60,079 nucleotides of DNA from Betaproteobacteria bacterium (GTDB lineage Bacteria; Pseudomonadota; Gammaproteobacteria; Burkholderiales; Casimicrobiaceae). The translations under genes and the position numbers were made by a program. Location of the stretch: NCBI GenBank assembly GCA_004293675.1, contig READ01000028.1:1-60079 (forward strand), read 5' to 3'. Below the pieces are notes generated by a model. It saw nothing but the letters and a program-made list of their open reading frames with translations. It did not search any database and was not told the origin of the DNA. This document shows positions 26,614 to 37,267 of the stretch, piece after piece (the stretch's first letter is position 1; each line of letters begins with the position of its first letter).

Positions 26614-28101
26614 ATGAGCATTGACTACGCCACGCTTGACACGTTGCGATTGCACAATCCCGCTTGGCGGCTGTTGCGCTCGGATCATGCGCCATTGATC
26701 GCGAGCTTTCTGCACCGCGTGTTTGTGCTGCCTAACGTGCGAGTGATGGCCGCCGCTGATTTAGTTGAGGCGCTTGATGACGAGCTCTATGCACTGCGCT
26801 TGCAGCTTGGAGAGACAGCCTTTCCCAAGGCGGCACATGAATATCTCAATGACTGGGCGGCGCAGGACAAAGCGTGGCTTCGAAAGTTTTACCGCGCCGG
26901 AACCGATGAGGCACAATTCGATCTGACTCCCGCCACCGAAAAGGCCATCGCTTGGCTTGCGCGGCTCAGCGAACAGCAGTTTGTGGGTACCGAATCGCGC
27001 TTGCTCACGCTCTTTGAGTTGCTCAAGCAAATCAGCCAAGGCAGCGAGGCTGACCCCGCCAAACGGCTCGCTGAATTGCAGAAAAAACGCGACGAAGTCG
27101 ATGCTGAAATTGCCCGAGTGCTCGCTGGAGATGTGGCGCTGCTAGATGACACTGCGGTGAAAGAGCGCTTTCAACAATTCACGCAAGGCGCGCGCGAGCT
27201 GTTAGCCGATTTTCGTGAAGTAGAGCACAACTTCCGACAGCTTGATCGGCGCGTGCGCGAGCGAATCGCGCTCTGGCAGGGCGGTAAGGGGGCGCTCCTA
27301 GAGCAAATCATGGGAGAGCGCGATGCCATTGCCGATTCTGACCAAGGCAAGAGTTTCCGTGCATTTTGGGATTTTTTGCTCTCCAGTGATCGCCAAGAAT
27401 TGTTGACCGAACTATTGGCCCGTGTCTTGGCGCTGCCGACCGTAGCCGAGCTCAAACCTAGCGCCCGTGCTCACCGCGTTCACTATGATTGGATGGAGGC
27501 AGGTGAGCATACCCAGCGCACCGTGGCCGCACTCTCACAACAACTGCGCCGCTTTCTGGATGACCAAGCGTGGTTAGAAAATCGGCGCATCATGGATATC
27601 TTGCACGGCATCGAGAGCAAGGCGCTGGCGCTGCGCGCAGCTCCGCCCGCAGGTGCCATGATGGATATGGCGGAGCCGCGCGCCGATATCGATCTGAGCA
27701 TGGAGCGCACCCTGTTCACACCGGCCTTTAAGTCGATTCTCTCCAACGTTGTGTTGCAAGCGGGCGACGAAGAGGTTGATGCCGCAGCGCTCTTTGAACA
27801 AGTGTTTGTCGATCGGGCGAGGTTGAGTCGGCACATTAATCGAGCGCTGCAAAACCAAGCTCAGGTGAGCTTGGGCGCACTTTTGAGCGCGCAGCCTTTA
27901 GAGCAAGGATTGGCTGAGTTGGTGTGCTACTTGCAGCTCGGGAGCGATGTCTTTAGTATGGCAATCGATGAGAATACGACGGAGACTGTGTACTGGTCGT
28001 CCCCCAATGCCGAGTCGCCCGCGCTGAGTCGCAGCGCGCGATTGCCACGAGTGATTTTTATGCAGAGCACGAATAGCCTCACCGACACACCACAAAGATA
28101 G
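26614..28101 (+). CDS. jetA: Wadjet protein JetA (MksF-like kleisin, DUF3375)
   Basis: 495 residues from ATG 26614 (MSIDYATLDTLRLHNPAWRLLRSDHAPLIASF), the typical DUF3375 N-terminus. The middle (about 150-240) is a long helical region with KRLAELQKKRDEVDAEIARVL, and the C-terminal part is winged-helix-like. In type I Wadjet systems JetA is the kleisin that links the SMC-like JetC heads. It starts the jetA-jetB-jetC-jetD operon, with 4 bp to jetB. No promoter is obvious in the 41 bp upstream, so it may be read with the preceding reductase gene. Confidence 0.93.
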   Translation: MSIDYATLDTLRLHNPAWRLLRSDHAPLIASFLHRVFVLPNVRVMAAADLVEALDDELYALRLQLGETAFPKAAHEYLNDWAAQDKAWLRKFYRAGTDEAQFDLTPATEKAIAWLARLSEQQFVGTESRLLTLFELLKQISQGSEADPAKRLAELQKKRDEVDAEIARVLAGDVALLDDTAVKERFQQFTQGARELLADFREVEHNFRQLDRRVRERIALWQGGKGALLEQIMGERDAIADSDQGKSFRAFWDFLLSSDRQELLTELLARVLALPTVAELKPSARAHRVHYDWMEAGEHTQRTVAALSQQLRRFLDDQAWLENRRIMDILHGIESKALALRAAPPAGAMMDMAEPRADIDLSMERTLFTPAFKSILSNVVLQAGDEEVDAAALFEQVFVDRARLSRHINRALQNQAQVSLGALLSAQPLEQGLAELVCYLQLGSDVFSMAIDENTTETVYWSSPNAESPALSRSARLPRVIFMQSTNSLTDTPQR

Positions 28102-28105
28102 CGCG

Positions 28106-28771
28106 TTGAATACATCTGTGAGCCCACCCGCACCGCCTGCTAACAGCGCCGATTTGTCGGTGTTACTGATCGCGCTACTCAAAGGCGTGGTGTATCGCGA
28201 AGGCGATGAGCGCATTTGGGCCGCTCTCATTAGTTTGCAAGCACGGGTGCGCGATTACGCTGCTGTGCTCAACCTTGATGTGGTGTTGGATGAGTCCGAG
28301 GGCTACGCGTTTTTGAAGAGCCGAGCGGAGCATAGCGGCGATGCTGAAGCGGCGAGTGCGACACCGCTGCCGCGCTTGGTGGCTCGACGCCCATTGTCGT
28401 ATGCGGTGAGTCTGTTGTTGGCGCTACTACGAAAGCGGCTCGCCGAATTTGACGCAGGCGGCGCGGGCACGCGCTTGGTGCTCTCGCGCGACGAAATCAC
28501 CGATCTCGTGCGAGTATTTTTGCCCGACGGACCCAACGAAGCCAAGCTCATCGACGGGCTCGAAACCACGATCAACAAGGTGGCTGAGCTGGGCTTTTTA
28601 GAGAAGCTCAAACCCGCCGGCGGCTCGCCTGCACAAGCGCCAAGCTACGAGGTGCGGCGCATCTTGAAAGCCTTTGTTGATGCGCAGTGGCTCGCTGAAT
28701 TTGATGCCCGCTTGGGCGCGTATCAAACGCAGCTCACAGGCGTTACCAAAAGCGCACAGGCGGCAGCATGA
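28106..28771 (+). CDS. jetB: Wadjet protein JetB (MksE-like, DUF4194)
   Basis: 221 residues from TTG 28106; GTG 28118 is the alternative start. The core [25 protein letters not shown], with a [21 protein letters not shown] segment, is the DUF4194/MksE winged-helix signature. The [16 protein letters not shown] helix and [14 protein letters not shown] follow. JetB binds the kleisin JetA in the SMC-like complex. It overlaps jetC by 4 bp (ATGA). Confidence 0.92.
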   Translation: MNTSVSPPAPPANSADLSVLLIALLKGVVYREGDERIWAALISLQARVRDYAAVLNLDVVLDESEGYAFLKSRAEHSGDAEAASATPLPRLVARRPLSYAVSLLLALLRKRLAEFDAGGAGTRLVLSRDEITDLVRVFLPDGPNEAKLIDGLETTINKVAELGFLEKLKPAGGSPAQAPSYEVRRILKAFVDAQWLAEFDARLGAYQTQLTGVTKSAQAAA

Positions 28772-31700
28772 TGACCGACGCACAGGCGATGTCACTTGAT
28801 TTCGGTGCGGATGATGCGCTGGCGGGTTTTCGGCTCGCGCGCCTTGAGGTGTTTAACTGGGGCACTTTCGACGGACGGGTTTGGACGCTGCAACTCGACG
28901 GCAAAAATGGCCTGCTGACTGGCGATATCGGATCGGGAAAATCCACCTTGGTTGATGCCATCACCACGCTTTTGGTGCCCGCCAATCGCGTGGCCTACAA
29001 CAAGGCTGCGGGCGCGGATAACAAAGAGCGAACGCTGCGCTCTTACGTACTGGGGCACTACAAATCCGAGCGCAATGAAGTCACGGGCGCGGCCAAGCCC
29101 GTGAGCCTGCGAGAACAAAATAGCTACTCGGTAATTCTGGGCGTGTTTCATAACGCCGGTTACGACCAAACGGTCACCCTAGCGCAGGTGTTTTGGATGA
29201 AGGAGGCCAGCGGGCAGCCCGCTCGCTTGTTTGTGGGCGCCGAGCGAGCGCTCTCAATTGCGGAGGACTTTTCGCAATTTGGCACTGACATCACGCAGCT
29301 TCGCAAAAAATTGCGCGCACTGGGTGCCGAAATCAACGACAGCTTCCCGCCTTACGCGGCTTGGTTTCGCCGCCGCTTTGGCATTGAAAACGATCAGGCT
29401 CTGGAGCTCTTTCACCAAACGGTATCGATGAAGTCAGTCGGCAATCTCACCGACTTTGTGCGCAGCCACATGCTGGAGCCCTTTGACGTAACGCCTAGGC
29501 TGCAAGCGCTCATTGTGCACTTTGATGACCTGAACCGCGCGCATCAAGCGGTGGTGAAAACACAGCACCAAGTCGAACTGCTCACCCCATTGATGGCGAA
29601 TTGCCACCGGCACAGCGCGTTGAGCGCAGAGCTCGATGCCTTGCGCCGATGCCGCGATCAGCTGCGAGTTTACTTCGCTCGTTTGAAGCTTGGTTTGGCC
29701 GACGCACGCCTGACGACGCTCAACGAAGACTGGGCCCGCGCCGAGGCGCAAGTTCAAAAGCTCAGTGTGGTCTATGAAGGGCACGGTCAAAAAATCGATG
29801 AGCTCAAGCAGGCAATCAACGACAACGGCGGCGACCGCCTAGAGCGCTTGGCAATGGAGATACGCAAGAGCGAGCAACTGCGGGACGCGCGCAAAGCAAA
29901 GGCCGCACGCTACGCTGAGCTCTGCGCCGTGCTCGCCGAGCCGACGGCGGCTGACGCCGCCGACTTTGTCGCACAGTACGGCAAACATCAGCGCTGGCGC
30001 GAGCACGACCGCGACCGCGATTCCGAGCTGCAAAACGAGCTCACCGAGCTCAGTGTCAACCTGCGCCAGGGCAAACAATCGCATGACGAGCAATCGGCGG
30101 AGATTGCGAGCTTAAAGCGTCGCCGCACCAATATTGATGACCAGCAAATCCAGCTTCGTGCAGTAATGTGTGCGGCACTGGGTTTACATGCTGACGACAT
30201 GCCTTTCGCCGGTGAGCTCATTGCGGTGCGCGACAGCGAGCGCGATTGGGAGGGTGCCGCCGAGCGTTTACTGCGCGGCTTTGGCTTGGCGCTTTTGGTG
30301 CCCGATACGCACTACAAAGCCGTTTCAGAGTGGGTCGACAGCGCTCACCTGCGCGGGCGTTTGGTGTACTTTCAGGTGCGCCAGCGCCGAGCAGCCGAGC
30401 TGCCCTCGCTCCACCCCGAATCGTTGGTTCGCAAGCTCGCCATTAAGCCCGATTCGCCGTTTTACGATTGGCTTGAGCGCGAATTGGCGCATCGCTTTGA
30501 TGTGGCTTGTTGTGCCACCCCCGAGCAGTTTCGGCGCGAAGCGCGCGCCATCACTCAAAGCGGTCAGATCAAAGACCCGAGCGGGCGGCATGAAAAGGAT
30601 GATCGCCACCGAATCGATGACCGTAGCCGCTACGTGCTGGGCTGGGGCAACAGCGCTAAGATCGCCGCACTCGAAGCCAGACGCCGGCAGCTCGAAGTCA
30701 GTCTGGCGGAGTTGGGGAGCCAAATTGGCCAGATTCAGCAGCAGCGCGCTGTGCTCGCGGGGCGGCTTGATGCGCTCACCCGCCTTGACGAATTTACCGC
30801 CTTTGACGAGCTCGACTGGGCGAGCATTGCCACCACGATTGCCCAGCTCTTAGACGAGCGAAGCCGCTTGGAAGGCGCATCGGACATACTCAATCAGCTA
30901 AACGAGCAACTGCGTAGCGTGCAGGGTATTCACAAAGAGACTGCCGAGGCGCTAGAAGCGGTGCGTGAGAAGCGCGCTAAAACCGATCAACGCCGCATCG
31001 ACCTGCGGCTGCTTCGCGAGCAGGTTGAGACGCTTCTGCAATCGGCGGCATTGGATGATCTCGTTGCCGCTCGGCTTGACCTCCTCCGAGCCGAGGTGCT
31101 GGGTGAGCACCCGTTGAGCCTCGAGTCGTGTGACAACCGCGAGCAGGACTTGCGAGGCGTGCTGCAAGCCCGCATCGATTCCGAGGATCAAAAGCTCAAA
31201 CGCCTGGTTGAAAAAATCATCAAGGCGATGGCTTCGTTTAAAGACGCCTACAAACTCGAAACAGCCGAGATCGATGCCAGCGTTGAGGCAGCCTTTGAGT
31301 ACGATAGATTGCTGACGCAGATCAACCGAGATGACCTGCCGCGATTTGTGGCGCGCTTCAAAGAGCTGCTCAACGTCAACACCATCAACGAAATTGCCAA
31401 TTTCAACGCCCAGCTTGCACGAGAACGAGAAACGATCAAAGAGCGGATCGCGCAGATTAACCAATCGCTCGGAGAAATTGACTACAACCCCGGTCGCTAC
31501 ATCGTTTTGGAATCACAGCCTAGCCCCGACGCCGAGATCCGTGACTTTCAGCAGCAGCTTCGTGCCTGCACCGAGGGGGCGGTGACTGGCTCGGATGATG
31601 CGCAATACTCCGAGGCGAAATTTCTACAGGTGAAGGCCATCATTGATCGCTTTCGCGGGCGCGAAGGTTTGTCGGAGCAGGATCGCCGGTGGAGCGCGAA

Positions 31701-32163
31701 AGTCACCGACGTACGCCAGTGGTTTCTGTTTGCAGCCAGTGAGCGCTGGCGCGCCGACAACAAGGAACACGAGCACTACTCGGACTCGGGCGGTAAGTCC
31801 GGCGGTCAAAAAGAAAAGCTCGCCTACACGATTTTGGCGGCCAGTCTGGCCTACCAATTTGGTCTGGAGTGGGGTGTTGAGCGCTCACGCTCGTTTCGCT
31901 TCGTGGTGATCGATGAGGCCTTTGGACGCGGCTCCGATGAATCAGCCCAGTTCGGCCTGAAACTCTTTCGCCAGCTCAGGCTGCAACTCTTGATCGTCAC
32001 GCCACTACAAAAAATCCACATCATCGAGCCCTACGTATCAAGCGTTGGCTTTGTGCACAACGAGCGCGGTCGAACTTCAAAGCTCCGAAATCTGAGCATA
32101 GAAGAATACCGCGCACAGAAGCGAGCGACATCAGCCGAGCCCGTCGGCATCGTGGCCAGATGA
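28768..32163 (+). CDS. jetC: Wadjet protein JetC (MksB-like SMC ATPase)
   Basis: 1131 residues. The Walker A is GDIGSGKST (52-60) after an N-terminal strand segment. Long coiled coils occupy about 280-450 and 640-960, with a hinge-like region between. The ABC signature and Walker B are near the C-terminus ([14 protein letters not shown] at about 1005, [11 protein letters not shown] at about 1043). JetC extrudes DNA loops so that JetD can cut small circular plasmids. It overlaps both neighbours by 4 bp. All ATPase motifs look intact. Confidence 0.95.
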   Translation: MMTDAQAMSLDFGADDALAGFRLARLEVFNWGTFDGRVWTLQLDGKNGLLTGDIGSGKSTLVDAITTLLVPANRVAYNKAAGADNKERTLRSYVLGHYKSERNEVTGAAKPVSLREQNSYSVILGVFHNAGYDQTVTLAQVFWMKEASGQPARLFVGAERALSIAEDFSQFGTDITQLRKKLRALGAEINDSFPPYAAWFRRRFGIENDQALELFHQTVSMKSVGNLTDFVRSHMLEPFDVTPRLQALIVHFDDLNRAHQAVVKTQHQVELLTPLMANCHRHSALSAELDALRRCRDQLRVYFARLKLGLADARLTTLNEDWARAEAQVQKLSVVYEGHGQKIDELKQAINDNGGDRLERLAMEIRKSEQLRDARKAKAARYAELCAVLAEPTAADAADFVAQYGKHQRWREHDRDRDSELQNELTELSVNLRQGKQSHDEQSAEIASLKRRRTNIDDQQIQLRAVMCAALGLHADDMPFAGELIAVRDSERDWEGAAERLLRGFGLALLVPDTHYKAVSEWVDSAHLRGRLVYFQVRQRRAAELPSLHPESLVRKLAIKPDSPFYDWLERELAHRFDVACCATPEQFRREARAITQSGQIKDPSGRHEKDDRHRIDDRSRYVLGWGNSAKIAALEARRRQLEVSLAELGSQIGQIQQQRAVLAGRLDALTRLDEFTAFDELDWASIATTIAQLLDERSRLEGASDILNQLNEQLRSVQGIHKETAEALEAVREKRAKTDQRRIDLRLLREQVETLLQSAALDDLVAARLDLLRAEVLGEHPLSLESCDNREQDLRGVLQARIDSEDQKLKRLVEKIIKAMASFKDAYKLETAEIDASVEAAFEYDRLLTQINRDDLPRFVARFKELLNVNTINEIANFNAQLARERETIKERIAQINQSLGEIDYNPGRYIVLESQPSPDAEIRDFQQQLRACTEGAVTGSDDAQYSEAKFLQVKAIIDRFRGREGLSEQDRRWSAKVTDVRQWFLFAASERWRADNKEHEHYSDSGGKSGGQKEKLAYTILAASLAYQFGLEWGVERSRSFRFVVIDEAFGRGSDESAQFGLKLFRQLRLQLLIVTPLQKIHIIEPYVSSVGFVHNERGRTSKLRNLSIEEYRAQKRATSAEPVGIVAR

Positions 32164-33344
32164 ACTGGAGTAACGCAGCTGCGCTCAAGGCGCAGCTGAT
32201 GCGACAGTGGGAGCGCGGCGAACTACTGCGTGACGCCGTGACCGGAGAGCCGCGCTTTCCGCTTCGACTATCAATGCGCTCGCCGAGCAGCGCCGACATC
32301 ACCGAGCGCTTCGAAGCGGTGCGCGCGTGGGCCGCGGAACTGGCTGCTAACCAGTGGATTCGAGTCGAGTGGCAAGCGGTGCGCCACCGCGTACAGGGCA
32401 GTCAAAACCTACCCGCTAGCGTGTGGGTTGATACCGCCACGGACGCGCTCCATTGGCTTGGCAAAACTCGAGAGTATCAACGCTTTGTCCAACAGGTCGA
32501 AGCCACCCGCGCTACACAGCCCGCGTTGCTCGCGTGGCTAAAAAAGCGGCCGTTGCAGGCGCTCGAGTTGGGAAGCGTTTGGTCTGCGCTTCTTGGAGTG
32601 GTGGCGTGGATTGCCGCGCGGCCCCGACCAGGCATCTATGTGCGCCAGATCGATGTGCCCGGCGTGCACAGCAAATTCATTGAAGCCCATCGCGGCGTAC
32701 TTACCGAAATGCTCGATCTTGTGCTGCCCGCCGAGGCCGTGGATATCAGCGCGACGGGCGTAGCGCAGTTTCACGTCCGCTACGGATTTCTCGAAAAACC
32801 GGCGCGCATTCGTTTACGGGTGCTCGATCCTTCGGTGCAAATAGTGCGCGGGGCCGCACAGCCCGACGTGAGCCTTGACGGGGAGAGTTTTGCCAGTTTA
32901 CGGCCCGCCGTTGAGCATGTCTTCATCACCGAAAACGAAACCAACTTTCTGGCTTTTCCACCGCTACGCAATGCAATTGTGATCTTTGGCGCTGGCTACG
33001 GTTGGGACGCGCTGGCGCGCGCGCAGTGGTTAGCTAACACGAATATTCACTACTGGGGCGATATTGACACGCACGGATTTGGCATATTGGATCAACTACG
33101 CGGCCACTTCGCGAGCGTTAAATCGCTGCTGATGGATCGTCAAACGTTGGTCGCGCACACTGCGCTGTGGGGAACAGAGGCCAAGCCACTGCGGGCGAAT
33201 TTGTCGCAATTAACGCCCGAGGAACGATCCCTCTATGAGGATCTGCGTGATGACAGAATCGGGAGCAGCTTGCGGTTAGAGCAGGAGCAGATTGGATTTC
33301 AATGGGCCCTTCGCCATATTCAAGCGATCATAGATGCGAGCTAG
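32160..33344 (+). CDS. jetD: Wadjet nuclease JetD (MksG-like, TOPRIM)
   Basis: 394 residues. The C-terminal TOPRIM fold shows [14 protein letters not shown] (about 252-265, acidic E) and [13 protein letters not shown] (about 297-309, D-x-D), the metal-binding residues of the topoisomerase-primase nuclease. The N-terminal half is the DUF3322-type arm that joins the complex. JetD cuts plasmid DNA after loop extrusion by JetABC. The operon is complete and all four frames are intact, so the system is probably active. A short hairpin (33367-33383) follows. Confidence 0.93.
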   Translation: MNWSNAAALKAQLMRQWERGELLRDAVTGEPRFPLRLSMRSPSSADITERFEAVRAWAAELAANQWIRVEWQAVRHRVQGSQNLPASVWVDTATDALHWLGKTREYQRFVQQVEATRATQPALLAWLKKRPLQALELGSVWSALLGVVAWIAARPRPGIYVRQIDVPGVHSKFIEAHRGVLTEMLDLVLPAEAVDISATGVAQFHVRYGFLEKPARIRLRVLDPSVQIVRGAAQPDVSLDGESFASLRPAVEHVFITENETNFLAFPPLRNAIVIFGAGYGWDALARAQWLANTNIHYWGDIDTHGFGILDQLRGHFASVKSLLMDRQTLVAHTALWGTEAKPLRANLSQLTPEERSLYEDLRDDRIGSSLRLEQEQIGFQWALRHIQAIIDAS

Positions 33345-33366
33345 CTCTTTGTTGGTCGTAGGTCAT

Positions 33367-33383
33367 AACCGCAGAACGCGGTT
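33367..33383. terminator. Short hairpin between convergent jetD and the acetyltransferase
   Basis: AACCGC (33367-33372) and GCGGTT (33378-33383) form a 6-bp stem with a 5-base loop, 22 bp after the jetD stop. The T-tract is weak. It may end transcription from either side. Confidence 0.35.
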
Positions 33384-33915
33384 ACTGCGTCACGTAATCC
33401 GCGCTGACCGGCCGCCACATGTGCAGTTTGTCCAGATACGCCGTCGCTGTTTTTACGGCCCGGGTTTCGCGGCCGAATTCCAGAAATCCGACCTTGCCGT
33501 AGAGCCGCACGGCCGGTAAATTGTCAGCGGTCACGGTCAAACTCATCGTCTCGATGCCGGGCATTTTTCTGGCCTCGTTGAGCGCCTCATCAACCAGACG
33601 CCGCCCGACGCCCTTGCCTGCATAGTCGCGCATCACGTACATCGCTGCCAAGTTGATCTTGTGCCGTTCGCGTTGCCGTTGAAACACCTCAAGTCGCACG
33701 GTACCAATCATCGAGTCGCCGGTGTCAAATGCGCCCAGCGTGGCGGTCGTCGGATCTTGCAGTCGTTTCGTCCACCACTCGGGCAGTTTTGTCGCTCGCT
33801 CCTCAAACGTTGACGTGAACGCGCTGTCGTGTTCGCTGTAGCCGCGCAGCATCAGCGCGCGATAGATTCCAGAATCGCTTGGAACCAGCTTTCGGATGGA
33901 AATGCCAATACTCAT
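33382..33915 (-). CDS. GNAT family N-acetyltransferase
   Basis: 177 residues from ATG 33915 (MSIGISIRKLVPSD). The acetyl-CoA loop is in YVMRDYAGKGVGRRLVDEAL (Q/RxxGxG/A type), followed by TVTADNLPAVRLYGKVGFLEFGRE, the usual C-terminal GNAT signature. The substrate cannot be told. It is convergent with jetD and upstream of nothing on its own strand. Confidence 0.88.
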   Translation of the reverse strand: MSIGISIRKLVPSDSGIYRALMLRGYSEHDSAFTSTFEERATKLPEWWTKRLQDPTTATLGAFDTGDSMIGTVRLEVFQRQRERHKINLAAMYVMRDYAGKGVGRRLVDEALNEARKMPGIETMSLTVTADNLPAVRLYGKVGFLEFGRETRAVKTATAYLDKLHMWRPVSADYVTQ

Positions 33916-33949
33916 CGTGTGTTCGCAATTGCTTAAAACTACGGGACGC

Positions 33950-36900
33950 TTATTCTCCCGCAATTGGCTGCGGCTGTGCGGCCAACTGCTCAGCGCGCTT
34001 AACGGCCCGCTCACGGGCGCCGCGACTGGCGCGCGCCAAGAGTGTGTAGGCCGTGGGCACTACAAAAAGCGTGAGCAGGGTGCCCAGCAGCAAGCCACCC
34101 ACGATCACCCAACCGATCACAGAGCGGCTTTCGGCGCCCGCGCCCTTGGCCAGCGCCAGCGGGATCGCGCCGAGCACCATCGCGCCCGTGGTCATCAGAA
34201 TCGGGCGCAGCCGGAGCACAGCGGCTTCAACCACCGCGTCACGCGCGTTTTTGCCCTGATCGCGCAGTTGATTGGCAAATTCCACAATCAAAATTCCGTG
34301 TTTACTGATGAGCCCCACGAGCGTAATGAGCCCGATCTGCGAATAGATATTGAGCGTGCCCCCCGAAAAGTGCAAGGCCAGCAGCGCGCCGGTCATCGAC
34401 AGCGGCACTGTCAACAAAATGATGAACGGATCGACAAAGCTCTCAAACTGCGCCGCAAGCACAAGATAAATGAAACCAATAGCCAGCAAAAACACGAAAT
34501 AAATATCGTTGGACGAATCGCGGAACTCGCGCGACTGACCCGCCAAATCGGTTTGTACCGTGGGCGGTAAAACGCGCTTGGCGGCCTCTTCCATGTATTT
34601 CATGGCGTCGCCCTGGGCAAATCCGGGGGCTAGGTTGGCATTCACCGTGGCCGAGCGTACGCGCTGAAAGTGGCCAATGCCACGCGGGCTCACGCCTTCT
34701 TTGACGGTGAGCAGATTTGACAGCGGCACCATGTCGCCAGCGCGGTTTCGCACGTTAATTTCGCTGATCCGCTCGGGCGTGTCGCGACCGTCGCGGGCGA
34801 CCTGTACGATCACATCGTATTGTTCTCCGTCTTGCTTGAATCGCGTTACCAAACGACCGCCGAGCATCGTCTCAAGCGTTCGGCCGACCGTATCAACGTT
34901 CGCACCGACGTCCAGCACGCGATCTCGATTAACGCGTACTCGAAGCTCGGGCGTGTTCATCCGCAAATCGGTATCAATGTTCACAAAACCGGGGTTTTTG
35001 CGCATCTCCTCTTGCATGCGCTGCACGAAGCCTTGCATTTGTTCGTAGGGCACTTGCGCAAGGATGACGAATTCGATCGGCTTGGCGCGCGGACTTTGGC
35101 CAAGCGATGCGGGCTGTGACGGAAACGCCGAGACGCCCGCCAACCCTTGAAACTTCGGCATCAACTCTTTGGCAATGTCGGCTTGGCTGCGCGCGCGCTC
35201 TTCCCAGCTCTTTAAGCGCAAGATAGCCGTGCCGTCTGCAACGTTGGGAAAGCCGCCGTTGCCGCCATACGCTTGCGTTTCTGGCAATTGTTTGTAGATG
35301 CCTTCGACCTGCTGGATGTACTTCACTAAGTAATCCGAGGTCGAACCTTCGGGTGCCGACACGAATCCAAAAATGACGCCGCGATCCTCAAGCGGCGTAA
35401 GCTCGGTTTTAATCAGCTTAAACAAGATCGCCGCCGAACCCGCCACGATTAACGCAATCATCACAATGATCAAACGGTTATTGAGCGCGATGTTGAGCAA
35501 ACGCTGATAGCCCCGAGTGAAGGCATCGAATCCGCGCTCGATCCAGTTATAGATCGCGGAATGTTTGGGCTGATGTTTGAGCAGCAGCGAGCACATCATC
35601 GGCGTTAACGTCAGCGCTACAAACCCCGACACCACCACCGCGCCCGCCAGCGCCAAGGCAAACTCGATAAACAGTCGCCCGGTCCGCCCCGTCGCAAACG
35701 CCAGCGGCGCAAACACCGCAGCGAGCGTGAGCGTCATGGCAATCACCGCGAAGCCGATTTCACGTGTGCCCACGAGCGCGGCCTGAATTCGATCCATACC
35801 GTTTTCGATATTTCGGTAGATGTTTTCAAGCACCACGATGGCGTCATCAACCACCAAACCAACGGCCAGAACCATCGCTAGCAGTGTGAGCGTATTGATC
35901 GTAAAACCAAACGCATACATGATGAAAAACGCACCAATCAGCGACACCGGAATGGTGACCAGCGGAATGATCGTGGCGCGAAAACTACGCAGAAAGAAAA
36001 AGATCACCAGCGCCACCAACAGCACCGCCTCACCAATCGTTGTAAACACCGCTTTGATTGACTGTGCGATGAATACCGAACTGTCGTAATTGAGCTCGAT
36101 GCTCATGCCCTTGGGCAGGTTTTCTTGAATTTGTGGCATCACGGCACGCGCCGCTTCGGATAGCTCGAGCGGATTGCCGGTCGATTGTCGAATGATGCCG
36201 AAACCCACGGCGGTTTTTCCCATAAAGCGCTGAAAACCGCGCTCTTCTGCCGCGCCAATCTCTACGCGTGCTACGTCACGAATGCGCACCGAATACCCGG
36301 CCGATTGCGCGAGCACCACCGCGCCAAATTCCTCGGGCGTTTGCAAATCCGTTTGCGTCAACACGTTAAATTCACGCAGCCGTGACTCGATCCGCCCCGC
36401 AGGAATTTCCACGTTTTGTGAACGAAGCGCGTTTTCAACATCGGCGGGTGTTAAGCGATACGCCGCGAGTTTGGCGGGCTCCAGAAACACACGCATCGAT
36501 GTTCGACGTTCGCCAAACACCCGTAAATCCGCCGCACCGGGCAGTACCAAAAGGCGCGGCTTGACCAGTCGGTTGACCGCGTCCGAGAGCTGCAATTGCG
36601 TGTGCCGATCCGATGTCAGCGCAAACCACATCACCGGAAACGAATCGGCTTCAACCTTAGCGATGACCGGCTCGTCAGCAGCGTCGGGCAAGCGATTACG
36701 AACGCGCGCGACTTTGTCACGCACTTCGGCAGCGGCCACGTCCGGGTCCTTGCTGATTTTGAAGCTCACCGTGATGTCGCTGCGCTCGGAGCGCGAATTG
36801 GACGTGATTAAGCTCACGCCCTCAATGCCGCTCAACGAATCTTCGAGGGGTTTGGTGATTTGCGATTCGATGACTTCAGGCGACGCCCCTTTGTAGTTGG

Positions 36901-37045
36901 TGCCGACGCTCACAATCGGCTCGTCGATCTTGGGGTATTCGCGCACCGATAAGCGCTGATAGCCAATCAAGCCCAGCAGCACCACAATGAGCGAGAGCAC
37001 CGTGGCTAACACGGGGCGCTTAATGCATAGATCAAACAGTTTCAT
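33950..37045 (-). CDS. RND efflux pump inner-membrane transporter (HAE1 type)
   Basis: 1031 residues. MKLFDLCIKRPVLATVLSLIVVLLGLIGYQ is the first membrane helix, with twelve helices in two groups of six separated by two large periplasmic domains. The proton-relay aspartate pair lies in LAVGLVVDDAIVVLEN (helix 4). The porter-domain motifs GAASPEVIE-like (KGASPEVIESQIT) and FRDSSNDIYFVFLLAI are present. Together with the adaptor gene upstream it makes a tripartite drug pump; the outer-membrane channel gene is not nearby. Substrate is unknown. A palindrome copy (37230) separates it from the adaptor gene. Confidence 0.95.
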   Translation of the reverse strand: MKLFDLCIKRPVLATVLSLIVVLLGLIGYQRLSVREYPKIDEPIVSVGTNYKGASPEVIESQITKPLEDSLSGIEGVSLITSNSRSERSDITVSFKISKDPDVAAAEVRDKVARVRNRLPDAADEPVIAKVEADSFPVMWFALTSDRHTQLQLSDAVNRLVKPRLLVLPGAADLRVFGERRTSMRVFLEPAKLAAYRLTPADVENALRSQNVEIPAGRIESRLREFNVLTQTDLQTPEEFGAVVLAQSAGYSVRIRDVARVEIGAAEERGFQRFMGKTAVGFGIIRQSTGNPLELSEAARAVMPQIQENLPKGMSIELNYDSSVFIAQSIKAVFTTIGEAVLLVALVIFFFLRSFRATIIPLVTIPVSLIGAFFIMYAFGFTINTLTLLAMVLAVGLVVDDAIVVLENIYRNIENGMDRIQAALVGTREIGFAVIAMTLTLAAVFAPLAFATGRTGRLFIEFALALAGAVVVSGFVALTLTPMMCSLLLKHQPKHSAIYNWIERGFDAFTRGYQRLLNIALNNRLIIVMIALIVAGSAAILFKLIKTELTPLEDRGVIFGFVSAPEGSTSDYLVKYIQQVEGIYKQLPETQAYGGNGGFPNVADGTAILRLKSWEERARSQADIAKELMPKFQGLAGVSAFPSQPASLGQSPRAKPIEFVILAQVPYEQMQGFVQRMQEEMRKNPGFVNIDTDLRMNTPELRVRVNRDRVLDVGANVDTVGRTLETMLGGRLVTRFKQDGEQYDVIVQVARDGRDTPERISEINVRNRAGDMVPLSNLLTVKEGVSPRGIGHFQRVRSATVNANLAPGFAQGDAMKYMEEAAKRVLPPTVQTDLAGQSREFRDSSNDIYFVFLLAIGFIYLVLAAQFESFVDPFIILLTVPLSMTGALLALHFSGGTLNIYSQIGLITLVGLISKHGILIVEFANQLRDQGKNARDAVVEAAVLRLRPILMTTGAMVLGAIPLALAKGAGAESRSVIGWVIVGGLLLGTLLTLFVVPTAYTLLARASRGARERAVKRAEQLAAQPQPIAGE

Positions 37046-37229
37046 CGAAACTCCTCTCGGCGGCGCGCGATTTATGGCGCCGCGAATCCGCTAACGGGTC
37101 GTAATGTCCGGCGAACACTGCAAACCGTTGACTGCATGGTTAACAATCCCAACAGTTTCTGCCAATGCCATATGAAACGTCGGATTTATCAAAATTAAAG
37201 GACTTATCAAAAGCACTCAAAACTTTTAT

Positions 37230-37254
37230 GTAGGCCTTATTTCAACAGGCATAC
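37230..37254. repeat. 25-bp quasi-palindrome, copy 4 (37230)
   Basis: Arms GTAGGCC and GGCATAC flank the core TTATTTCAACA, whose reverse strand reads TGTTGAAATAA. It lies between the adaptor and pump genes, within one likely operon. The only unpaired positions in the arms are 4 and 22. Confidence 0.75.
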
Positions 37255-37267
37255 AAAAAGAAAGCTG

